A DNA stretch of 64,000 bases from Benincasa hispida (taxonomy: Eukaryota; Streptophyta; Magnoliopsida; Cucurbitales; Cucurbitaceae), in contig NC_052354.1 of the NCBI RefSeq assembly GCF_009727055.1, forward strand, positions 53,056,960-53,120,959, in the 5' to 3' direction. The translations under genes were made by a program, and so were the position numbers. The first letter of the stretch is position 1; each line of letters begins with the position of its first letter. The notes under the pieces were generated by a model, which saw only the letters and a program-made list of their open reading frames with translations, was not told where the DNA came from and did no database searches. Positions 34,437 to 45,308 of the stretch are shown one piece after another.

Positions 34437-37400
34437 GGTGAAATAATGAAAGGAATTGCGGTGATGGAAAATGCGTTGTGCAACAAGTTTTTTCAACATG
34501 ACCCAAGTATAAATCCTATTAACTTTCCTAGTAAGCCTAGGGTCGAACTCAGGGACTAAGGGAAAACAATATATGGTAGTAATTTTTAGATCACTTTGTG
34601 GTAACAAATAAATTAATTGATTGGTTGGTTTGTTGTTTGGAGTATAAAAAGTATGCGGCGGATTTGATATAAGAATGATTATGTGTGAGGATAAAAATTA
34701 AATGTTATGTTGTGTTATATTTTGTATCGCTTATACACACTACTGATGGATGAATGTAATAAGAGTTCATGTTGCCATAAACTTATGAGGATAAAAAAGG
34801 AGTGTTATCTTTATCTATTGCGTTGATGAATGAATGAATGATGCTCTATATGCGCTCAAGTGATTTGCGATAAAGACATTTTATGCGATACTACGTTCTA
34901 AGTGTATGCGTTGATTGTGATATGCTTGTAGTATGCGATGAAGTAGTACGTGTCACAAGTTTCCTTGCGCTGAAACCAAGTATAATTCCAACGCAAGTTT
35001 CTCAAAGTGATCCGAGGTCGAACATGAGGATTGTTGTAGTTAAATGCGATACTTATGTGATACATGCGACCGGTTACAATAATGAATAAAGAATTTTGGT
35101 TTTACAGAAATATAAATTACGCTAAAAGTAAAAATGCGTTGATAAAGTAAAATGCGTTGTAAAGTAAAGATGCGTTGATAAAGTAAATTCCTAAACTACT
35201 ATGATACATGATACATGATACAGGGGGCGAGGACTGGCTGTGAAGTTGTACAAAAGAATCTATGGATGCGATGGCAAGACTTATGAATGATGCAGAAATA
35301 GAAAAAGTAAAGAGTAAAAACATTGCAAGTTTGTCAATCGTGTTAAGAATGCAACTAAGGTTCCGTTTTCCCTTGGCGTACACCTTTCAGTGATCAGCCG
35401 TGTTTTCATACGTCTATAGTGAAACAGAGATGAACGTGATGAATGCAAGGTTGTTTCCATCTATGGAAATACTTCTCGCTTTAGTTTACGCATTCTTCTA
35501 ACCTTCTCTCGATAGGCGGAATAACATCTTCACTTCTGCTCTCACAAGTGAAAATGCCTTCGAGCATGGTTTAGCTAAACTTAATTGATTCCTTGACACA
35601 GATTAACTCACTCGCTTAATTCTCGCTATTTACCTTGGGAATTAAGAACACATCATGGAGAAAATGGATGGTAAATATATGGAAAAAGACAGAGAGATGA
35701 TAACGATGACGATGATAACATTTAATTCTAAAATCAAGCGTTTGATACATGTTTGTGAATGAGAGATTAAAGAAGATGAACACAGAAGATGAATTAGAGA
35801 ATAGAAAAAAATACGGAAAGAATGTCAACGTCTTGACACAGATCCCGATCGGAGACTTATGCTTGTCGGGTATGGATGTAGTGGAGAGGAAAGTTTCCCT
35901 TTCAGGCTTGCTTTCCCGGTATAATTGATCTTTTGCACAAAGCTTCAGCTTCGGGAATTGGAAGAATTCTTTGCTTGAAGACTCAGCTCTCGGCCTTGTC
36001 TCATCGTTCTCCCGGATTTACTCTGTAAGTCACTTCAAACCATCCTCTCTCTCCCCTTTCAGTATCAGTATCTGTATCTCTATATGTATCTGTCCCCTTC
36101 TCAACGAATTTGAGGAATCTATTTATAGGCAATACCTTGGCTCTTTGAATTTGTGGTCCCCACTGTCTAATTATGGTAATTCCTACAATAGCGTAATGGA
36201 AAATTCCTTTCTATTCCACGGTTAATTCATCATAATTGCATATCAAAAGCTGTACATTGGTCAGAATCACCTCGAATGTGTTGCTCTTCACATCTTCGAT
36301 CTATCGCCGCATGTGGTGTTGTTTTTTATTACTGCATACGGTTGAAATGCGTTGATCGCTAAAGCTCATGATCGATTTTCGCATACGTCGTCATTGCGTT
36401 GATCATCTCTTCGTTCTTGATTGATGGGCGCATGCGATGTAGATGCATTGTACATTTTATCTTTGAGCCATTAACGCATGCGGTGACGTATTTCCTGCAA
36501 AACGGAGACTGAAACATTCTATTTCGTCATCATAATGGTGTTACTCATGTGTAATGTACAGAACAGATATAAAGATGAAATTTCCATTTCTATAAATAAG
36601 TTCAGAGTACAAGATGACAATGGAAGGTAAGGATAGAGATCCTGGTAGCAATTCCTTGCTTCTCAAGGCTTTTACACTGTTATCTCTATTCTATTCAAAA
36701 GATGTTCTTGCTTCCGCAAGAGTTGGCCCTCTCTCTGATCTCGACGCTTCCGGCACTCTTCCAAGTTCACCGGAATGATCTCTCGGTACAATCTCCCTTC
36801 ACTCGCTTCTGCCTTCTAAGTAAAAGAAAACTAAGAACAAGGCTACTTTTATCTAAAGGAAAAATTCTCTAACTGAACGAACTCCTTCACTGAAAGTGGC
36901 ATTTGGTATTTATAAAGCTTTGGGGTGAAAGGCTTCTTCTCTCTTATGATTGCACTGATGGGATGGCATTAATTCTCTGTTTGATGCGCCGAATATTTGT
37001 CACCGAAAATTTAAGTGTACTTGCTACAGTAGGTCGTTAACGGCTTGTTAACTTAATTCGAAATCAACTGTCATCAGCTTTCTGTCCCATCGTGATTAAT
37101 TACACTTTTCACCCAGATCTTCCCACCATGATGCACCGGCTCTATGTAGAAACGTTCTTGAGTAGATATTCGCGAGCACAAATGATCGCATAGCCTTGCG
37201 TCAACGAAATCGCTCAATGCGCTCAGATGTTGATTTCTTTGGATCGCATTTCCACCTTGCGTCAACGCATTTTCTGCACAAAAATACATAAGTTAACTAT
37301 TTTCATGCGATGGATGCATGTGATTGCAATGTTGTGAACTTAATGCTTTTGGATGCAATCTTGTATATTTTTATCATCACAACCCTGCATTTTTTTATAA

Positions 37401-37437
37401 CTTTGCGCTGTAATAACATGCATTTCTGCCCGTTATC
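34437..37437 (-). mobile_element. Reverse gypsy LTR inserted in Copia RNase H, itself interrupted
   Basis: On the minus strand it starts TGATAACGGGC at 37437, exactly as the Athila-type LTR. It follows that LTR to about 36545 (TATA at 36914-36907) and ends like it near 34437. Between about 36540 and 34960 lies a second, different LTR-like sequence with its own TATA (36127-36120) and an end resembling gypsy LTR ends. So it appears to be an LTR nested in an LTR. The target duplication is not clear. Confidence 0.6.
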
Positions 37438-38242
37438 ACATACCTGTAACTCCGAGCCTCTTTGGAGTTTGCCACGGCCCCACTATTGTCACAATAGATG
37501 GTAATGGGCCTAGACATATCTGGAACAACTTCTAGTTCTGTCATGAACTTCTTGAGCCAGACGGCCTTCTTAACAGCTTTGCAAGCAGCTACATACTTCG
37601 CCTCCATAGTGGAGTCGATAATGCACCTCTGCTTAGTGCTTCGCCACACTACAACTCCTTCGTTAAGAGTAAAGACTGACCGTGATGTGGACTTTCAAAA
37701 GTCCCTATTAGTCTGAACGTCAAAATTCGTGTATTCAGTAAGGATCAAATCCCTATATCCTTACACAAGCATATAGTCCCTCGTTCTCTAAAGATATTTA
37801 AGGATGTTCTTCACTGCTGTCCAGTGACCCTGGCCTGGGTTAGACTGATACCTATTGACTATGCCCACAACATAGCAAATGTCTGGTCTAGTACAGAGCA
37901 TCGCGTACATTAAACTGCCAATAATTGACGCATATGGACCCGTCTCATCTTCTCAACCTCTTGAGCGTTTTAGGACACATGTCCTTAGAAAAAGTGACTC
38001 CATGCCTAAACGGTAGTAGGCCCCTCTTAGAGTCCTTCATCGAGTACTTGAGCAATATCTTGTCAATATACGATGCTTGAGACAGTGCTAGGATTTTTTT
38101 GTTACGATCCCGAAATATCTGTATACCCAAAACAAACCGAGCCTCTCCCAAATCTTTCATTTGGAATTGGGTCGCTAGCCAGTTTTTAACTGCAGTCAGT
38201 AGACCTATATCATTTCTAATGAGTAGTATATTGTCTATATAC
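37438..38242 (-). pseudogene. Copia RT C-terminal half and RNase H, inverted
   Basis: Read on the minus strand from 38242: YIDNILLIRND (the YVDD box, here Y-I-D-N), ATQFQMKDLGEARFVLGIQI, KILALSQASYIDKIL, then broken RNase H with STMEAKYVAACKAVKKAVW and YCDNSGAVANSKEARS. It ends where the gypsy LTR starts at 37437. It supplies exactly what is missing from the plus-strand half ending at 22348, and both broken ends carry GTAT(G/A) next to an LTR. Confidence 0.82.
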
Positions 38243-39867
38243 TATTGGGATTGGTGTCCTAATTCTCTCAGAGTCTCGTTGTTTGTAATGATACACATTG
38301 TTTGATGATTATAATAACTGTTATTTCATTCTGGCATTTGCTCATATCCAATAAACACATGGTTATCTTATGTAAGCATGTATATGTGATATACAAGTGG
38401 ATCATGCCTTAAGTGATAACCTAAATAGGTCTGTAGTATAAAAATTAAGGTGAGATACCTGATCCTTGTGACACTACGGATACGACCCGCTTTGTAAAGG
38501 TTTGCAAGTATTGTAAACTACTACATATAGTAGATCCTGACCATTCATGTGAAGACATGCGAGCGAGGTTGTCCTATACAAAGAGTTTGTATAAGACCGG
38601 ACTACGAGATGACAAGACTCTGTATATAACGTCGTTGATACTAGAGACTTACATCTCATCTAAACAACCATAGGTGACACGACCTCAATCTTGAGTTTTT
38701 GGGAACTCCTGCCTTTGAGGGCGGTTCTTTAATTAGTATGGGTGAGAGTGATCAGATTGCCAACTCAACATGCCTACCTTTTTGGGGACTTATCTGATCT
38801 GGGAGCTCGGAATTCAATACACAAAATGAAATTCACTCCTTTCCCGAAGCAGGGATAAATAGAGAGATTACTCCCTTAAGGGCTAATTCCGAGGCTTGAA
38901 CATAGTGGCCACAACTTCTCTTTGGAAGAGAAGACTCAGTCATAGTAGGACTATAACTTATGTTCATTAGAGGGATCAATGGTACTTAAGGAGTTAAATG
39001 TAACTACAGGGGCATAATGGTTATTGGCTGAGCTGTACTTATGAGTGATCTATGAAAGGTCGTCACACTACTGATGGGTTAAGATGGACACATAATATAT
39101 CTGTGGTAAGAAGAGTTCAGCTATCGGTCTTTAGTGGAGTGCCTGGCAGTTAACGAATGGTGGATTCTGTGACTAAAGAGTTTAGTCAGTTATTCACGTA
39201 CCGTTAGAGCTTTGAACTACAGGTTCATAAGGTCATATTGGTAGCTCAATAAATTTAGTTGAGGATCAGTTCTTGGTGTTGATTTAAAATGTTCAAATTG
39301 ACAAGTGGTAATTTGATTATATATGATATGATTGGTATGATGTATTAGATACATCTAGTGGATGATTCATGTAAATAAGATTTACATTAAATATCATGGA
39401 ATAGAAAAAGAGTTATGGTTTGTATGTTTCATGAGATGAAATATTAAAACTATAGGTTATAAATATAGTGTGATAAGTTGGTTATCATTTATTTTTATAA
39501 TAATATTAATTATTGGATAATTAACTCTTTTTCTCTAATAACCAATTGGTGGGAGGTTATTTGTGGTTTCATGGTAACCGTGAGATAAAAGAAAAAATGT
39601 TTTCCTAATTTTAGTAAGATTTTGTAAGCTTGAGATTTTATGAATTTTGAGAATTCCTCTCTCGAAAATATTCTCACGAAAGTTGTCAAGTAAATAGGAT
39701 TTACTATGCGATAACTTGGATAAGGTAAACGATCTATACGATAGGTTCTGCCATCTCCCACTTGCTCAATCGTTTACACGATTGTTATTTCCTCCGTTGT
39801 TCTGCCTCAAACCAAGTCCACACAGAGCCCACCCTCTGGATTCTCACCCCGAGAATACCAAGGTAGC
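38243..39867 (+). mobile_element. Copia-family LTR, forward, at the second RT break
   Basis: Starts TATTGGGATTGGTGTCC (TGTTGGG with one change), preceded by TATAC, the complement of GTATA. It matches the reverse LTR at 22349-24159 over about 38490-39867. It is truncated at 39867, lacking the last 350 bp, where gypsy LTR sequence begins. Confidence 0.72.
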
Positions 39868-41330
39868 TGATGCATTATTTTATTGAATGGAAATATGGAT
39901 GATATGCATTGATAGAATTGCGTTGTGCACTCAAGTTTCCCTAGCGGAATTCAAGTGTAAATTCCTCTGAGTTTCCTGGTAAGTCTAGGGTCGAACATAG
40001 GGACTTGTGAAAATAGATTGCATTGATATTTTTTTATGAAAACCTTGCGGTAACGGGGAAAATAGATAAAGTGTTTGTTTGTTGATTGCGTTGATTAAAA
40101 ATAAATATCAAATGTGGCAGAGTTTGAAAAGAGTTTGTAAACGGGAAATGTGATGAATATGCAATGAACAGGTTGAGAAAGATTTCGGCTAACACTCCCT
40201 AGAATGCGTTCATACTTGCGATCACGCAACATGCATACAACAGCAAACCACCTCTCGGTGCGAATACCATGGCTTTTAAGGGTAGAACGCATGCGATAAA
40301 TATGCGATAAGTCTACAAAGTTTACACATAAACCTCTATCATTATTTATGCGATGACAACATGACATTCACACAAATATGCGACCACATAATATCATTCC
40401 CATTCCTAGGATGCATGCGATGCAAATTGACAAACAGAGCTTATCTCTAAGTCCCTATCTCTTGTTTATGCAAGCCTAAGGCTTAAGATTTCTTGTCTTA
40501 TTGTGCTTCCACCTCATTTGCCTAAGGCTTAAGATTTCTTCCCAATAAGCCACATGTCCGGATGACATCCTCGCATGCGTCCATTCAATCTTTCCTTGTG
40601 CATCTAATTGACGCAACTTGGTCACATATGCTACATGCTTGCAAAGCTCATCTTTGGCCGCATATCTTTCACATGTCTTACCTTTGCCCTATGTGCTTAA
40701 CTAGGATAATGACCAACACTCTTTCAACACATACTACTAGCTTATCCTATGCGCCCACATGCCTTTGGATGTCCAACGCATAGCACGTCCAACGCATAGC
40801 ACATCACCAATGCATAGTGTTGCCACATCCCATCGTGTAGCACTGTCGCATCCATCGCGTAGCATCACTGCATGGCATCGCGTAGCACTACCACATCCAT
40901 CGTCACATGCCTCCATCAACGCATGCCTCCATTGCTGTATGCCTCTATCGTTGCATGTCTGCATCGCTGTATGCCTCCATGATCAACCAGCGCGTGCAAC
41001 TCCAACGCCCAACGCCCTTGTCCGCGCAACTTGAGGCTACTGCATGCGTTGTTCTAACCTCTCAAGACATTGGCTACTGCATGCATTTCTCTTGGCCACA
41101 CTTTGACTTCCTTCAATGCCCCAAATAACCTCTAAATGAGCAAGGCCAACGCATAGACAACACTTAGTCAATTTTCTAGCTTCCAATGCATGGGTTATAT
41201 TTCCAAGTTTTTCCAAAGAGTCAAGCTTCCAAATTCACACTTTTCTTCCAATTTTTCACCATTTTATTTACAATTACACATTAGTTTCCACATCAACCTA
41301 CTCACCATACTGGTCTCAGTAGGAAATATA
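39868..41330 (-). repeat. Reverse gypsy LTR fragment with short repeats
   Basis: The minus strand ends 'cacaacgcaattctatcaat' like the Athila-type LTR, and 40180-40470 matches its 'gacttagagataagctctg' region. From about 40480 it diverges: a duplicated 'cctaaggcttaagatttctt' (40485 and 40532) and irregular 'catcgcgtagcac'/'ccaacgcatagcac' repeats (40770-41040). No gene. Confidence 0.5.
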
Positions 41331-41389
41331 CTCAAGTAGAGAAATTGGGGTTCAGGGTTCACAAAACACTTGAGGGATTTGAAGAAATT

Positions 41390-42190
41390 TGATCCTCGTA
41401 CCTTGAGGGTCGTTGAAGGATCCTACAAAGGAAGAAATGTGGTTATCCTCTATCGAAACAATCTTTCGTTACATGTAGTGTCCGGAGGACAACAAACTCT
41501 GGTGCGCAACTTTTATGTTGACAGATAATCCGAAAATATGGTGGCATTCAACAGAGATGATGATTGACACAAGCGGGGGGCTAGCATCGTGGGATCAGTT
41601 TAAAGAGCATTTTTATGAAAAATATTTCTTTGCCAACATTTGATATGACAAGCAAGCTAAATTCCTGAATTTGAAGCAAGGGTTATGTCAGTGGAGGAGT
41701 ATGAGCAAGAAATTGACAAATTGTCCCATTTTGCCCCTGAGTTGGTAGCCATAGAGGCGGCAAGGACGAAAAGGTTTGTTTAGGGCTTAAAGAGCAGACT
41801 ACGAGGTATGGTTCATGCTATTGACCTTAAAACCTACATTGTGACATTGCGGGCAGCCGTGAGGATCGACACTGATTCCCAAGAGGGGGATGAGTACTAG
41901 AAATCTTTGGGAATAGAATCCTTGGGTTAGAAAAAGAAATCAGATCGGGTGGGTGAAAATTCTCAACAGAATCACCAAAGTTTTGATAGACCAGTATGTA
42001 GTTCTTGTGGGAGTCGTCATTAGGGCTATTTAGTTGACACAAGAAATTACCAGTATCGTCAGAATGGGTATATGTTTGATAGGTGCCCTTAAAGGAATAT
42101 CGAAAGTGGCAGTGATTAGCCCTCATATGCAAATCAGGGAACTGCTGAAAGGCGAGAACAACGAGGACGAGACTATACTATGACTTGACA
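41390..42190 (+). pseudogene. Del-type gag remnant
   Basis: Several frames together show gypsy gag: NPKIWWHSTEMM, WDQFKEHFYEKYFFANI, AKFLNLKQG, then VEEYEQEIDKLSHFAPELV and GLKSRLRGMVHAIDL. A zinc-knuckle remnant reads C-S-S-C-G-S-R-H. It contains many stops and is only the middle and end of gag. It belongs to the outer element whose 3' LTR starts at 42933. Confidence 0.72.
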
Positions 42191-42932
42191 CAAGGCCGAG
42201 AGGTCCGACCCTATGTAGAAAGGTACACTTTTCATTCTAACTCCATATACTATAGTGTTGTTTGTGATTATGTTTCCATATATTCATTCATGTCCTATGT
42301 TTGTAAACTATGCTAAGTTAGTATGAAAGGCCATGTTTACCTAGCTTTCCTTATACAAAGTTATTGTTATGGTACGTAAAGGAAGAGGGCATAGGTTTGC
42401 TGGCATAGTGAATGCTAGTTATAACCTTGGTAGGTTTGGACATGTAAAGTTTAATATTACTTAGTCATAGATTAGATGGTCGAGAACCACATTAGTACAG
42501 ACTGTTTCTATAAGGAGAGTGGCTTAACACTCTTGTAAAGACAAGTTTTACATGTGAAATGGCCAAAACTAAAGTTGGCCAAAATATTTTCAGATATAAG
42601 AACAAGAAAGAGTGTTAACCAAGGCACAAAAAGCCTATTTGGTTAGCATGATTAATGGTGGATGCACTAAAGTCACATGGTTGTTCGTGTCGGATGTTAG
42701 GAATATGCTAAACCATTTAACTTAAGATTTAGAATTGGTGTTTACTTTGGAGATTTGGAGAAGTTACTTATGTATACAAAAAGTATAGATCTTCACATAG
42801 CGTGAAAGTTTTAAGTACGTCTACACACGGGATGATGAATCAGTTTGGAATCCAAAGAACGAGATGAGAGCTCAGTATCCAGGGTTTTAGGAATGAACTT
42901 TCGAGGACGAAAGTTTCTTGAGAAGGAAAGAA
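42191..42932 (+). pseudogene. Del-type internal 3' remnant
   Basis: Mostly unrecognisable. The end, about 42838-42892, reads NPKNEMRAQYPGF then stop, like the chromodomain tail of Del/Tekay integrases, and is followed by 'tttcgaggacgaaagtttct', the usual end of the internal region. Protease, RT and most of integrase are deleted. Confidence 0.55.
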
Positions 42933-45308
42933 TATGGCGTCCTGATTTTTTTTTATGTAATTTAAATTCAATTATGTTATAATATTTGAGAATGTTATTT
43001 TGAATTTTGGAAGTTGAATTGAATTATTAAAGGATAATTCAATTTTTAAATTTTTCTCAATGAAGAATTTTGGAATTTAAGTTTTAATGTAAGAAGAATT
43101 TGGGATTTATTTCAATTTAGATTTAATTTGGGAAGTTGAATTAAAATTGGGAGATTCTATTTCCTGGGATTTGGATTTTTTTTAAAATTTGGAAAAGAAG
43201 AAGAAAATGAGTTTATATATATAAGTTTGAAATTAAGTTAAAGGTTAAGGAAGGGGAGGGGAAGGGGGGAGGGGGATTAGGGAATCTCTCTCTCTCAACC
43301 TCGCGCAGCGTTTTCTTCCGTTGTTCTCACCTTCACAGGCACTGCAACCGAACTTCAAATGGTGGAGTCTTCATCGCCGTTCATCTCCGTTACCGGTCGT
43401 CGAAGGAATCGTCGCTGTCGTTCGTGTGCCCAGTCAATCGTGCGTCGTTTCTGTGCACAGATCTGGTGCTTGTCGAACCCTCTATTGCCTCTACATCTTC
43501 TGTCGTAGGCCGCCTGAAGTTATCTGCTGTCGAAAATTGTCGCCTCATTGTCGAGCCAGCTGCCACTTGGTTCTCTCAAGAATTTTGAGATTTGGGTAAG
43601 ATTTGGCTAGTTTGGTTAAATTTTTTGCTTAAATTTTGAACACCCACTATGAATTGGGTTTGATTTCTTTTTCCTCTTGGCATTAGAAGGTTGAATTGGA
43701 GTTTTTGGGAGGTTTTAGATCCGTTGTCCAGCAACTTCAACAGGCGATTTTGGTGATTCTGGTACTTTTGGGTGAGATGTTGTTTGTCTTTTGTTTGGAT
43801 ATTTATTTAATCTCAAATATCCACTAAATTTTTTGGGTGAGATGTTGTTTGGCTTTTGTTTGGATTTTTATTTAATCTCAAATATCTACTAAATTTTGGC
43901 TTGGGTTTTGATTTCATGGTGATTTGGGAGGTTATTTTGGAGAAATTTCTAGTTTGGATATCCTAATTGAAGTTTGGAAGTGGTTTCGGATCAAACCACA
44001 TTTTGGGTGGTTATTCGGAGATTAAATTTTGGATTAATTTGGTTAATTGGAATTAGATCCCGGAAGATTTAATTTAAATTTTAGGTTTTAGGTCTTATTT
44101 CAATGTCTTGTTTGGCAAAGAGAAGATGAACTTGCTTGAGTTCATTTAGATTTAATTGAGGTAAGTAATCTTACTGGAACCACCTTCGTCCCAGACGATA
44201 AATTTAAGGTTAATTTTGTTGGTTCTGAGATTGTATGAACTGATGAGAAAAGTATATGAACATATGATAAAAAATGTTTGAAGTACGTTATACATGTTTG
44301 AGCACGACTTTGAGTTTTATGAGATATATTAAAAGGATAATTGGGCATGAGTCTATATTATGAGTTGTTATGCTACATACTATTGGAGTTGCCTTTGTGC
44401 CAGGCAAAACAAAGTTAAAAAAATATTATTTTTTATTTTTTGCCAAACAGTTGCCAAAAAAGGTATATTCTCCTTGTGAAAGAAATTCAGTTATCCATGC
44501 TATGATTTTATGAGATATTATGCTATGAACTCATGAATTTATGTTATGTTAATTTCATGATAAAGGACCATTTTATTATATGTTTTTTTAAAAGATTAAA
44601 TTAGTGACAATTTCCGTCTTACTAGTAGCTATGTACACCTTAGATTCAGTTAAGTGCGCCTTCAGGTCCATTAATTTATGTGCGCCTTGGGGTCCACCAG
44701 TTTATTTATGCCTTTGGGTCTACCAGTGATGTGTCTCTTCAGGTTCGCTGGTTAATATGAGTACATATTATCTACGGTAGGGTGGGTTAAATTGTTCACT
44801 CAAATAACAGTCCATGTACAGTTTTAGCACTTCAGATTAGGTCCCACTAGCTCAAGATGTTTGGTTCATGTCACATTTATTGGACATAAATGCTTAGCCT
44901 AATCCGAGTAGTGGGGTTACTTATCGAGTGTTTTATACTCATTCTTTTTCATGTTTCTCTTTCAAGAAAAGGTAAGGGGACATCGGCAAATGACAAGCAG
45001 AATCCATGATCAAACCACTCAGACCATTCATATGTTTCTGCTCATGTTTTAAACTTTCTAGTTTTGATGTTTGAACTCGAAGTTTTGGTAATTATGCTTT
45101 TAAACTTTTTAAAAGAAATTTTTAGCTTTGTTTTATAGTTTTAAGGGTACCATATTAAATGAGTTTCAGTTATTTAGTTTTATTAAAGTTAATTATTTTA
45201 TGTTATTTATTTGATTTTACTAAATCATGAAAATATATCAATTTGAATTGTATGCAATCATGTCTATAGTAATGGTCTAGTTTAAGTCCTAGGGAGCCGG
45301 TCGTTACG
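42933..45308 (+). repeat. 3' LTR of the Del-type element
   Basis: 2376 bp, TATGGCGTCC...GTCGTTACG, followed by the target duplication ATTAA (45309-45313). TATA-like stretch at 43213-43224. It has a 65-bp tandem duplication (43771-43835 / 43836-43900) that the 5' LTR lacks, and it lacks the hAT element that the 5' LTR has. Confidence 0.8.

Larger units (their letters stand above)
10829..45308 (+). mobile_element. Del/Tekay-type Ty3/gypsy element, outer shell of nest 1
   Basis: The two LTRs are flanked by the same 5-mer: ATTAA at 10824-10828 and ATTAA at 45309-45313. LTR starts are TATGACGTCC (10829) and TATGGCGTCC (42933), and the right LTR ends GTCGTTACG. What is left of the internal region is a broken gag (about 41390-42190) and the last codons of a chromodomain-like C-terminus (about 42838-42892), followed by 'tttcgaggacgaaagtttc', a typical end of Del-type elements. 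The rest of this span is later insertions. The element as a unit is inferred from the duplication, LTR similarity and order of parts. Confidence 0.75.

Noticed and set aside
40562..41128. Several His/Thr/Cys-rich frames
   Set aside because: Produced by 'catcgcgtagcac'-type short repeats; three frames are open at once, as expected of a repeat and not of a gene.
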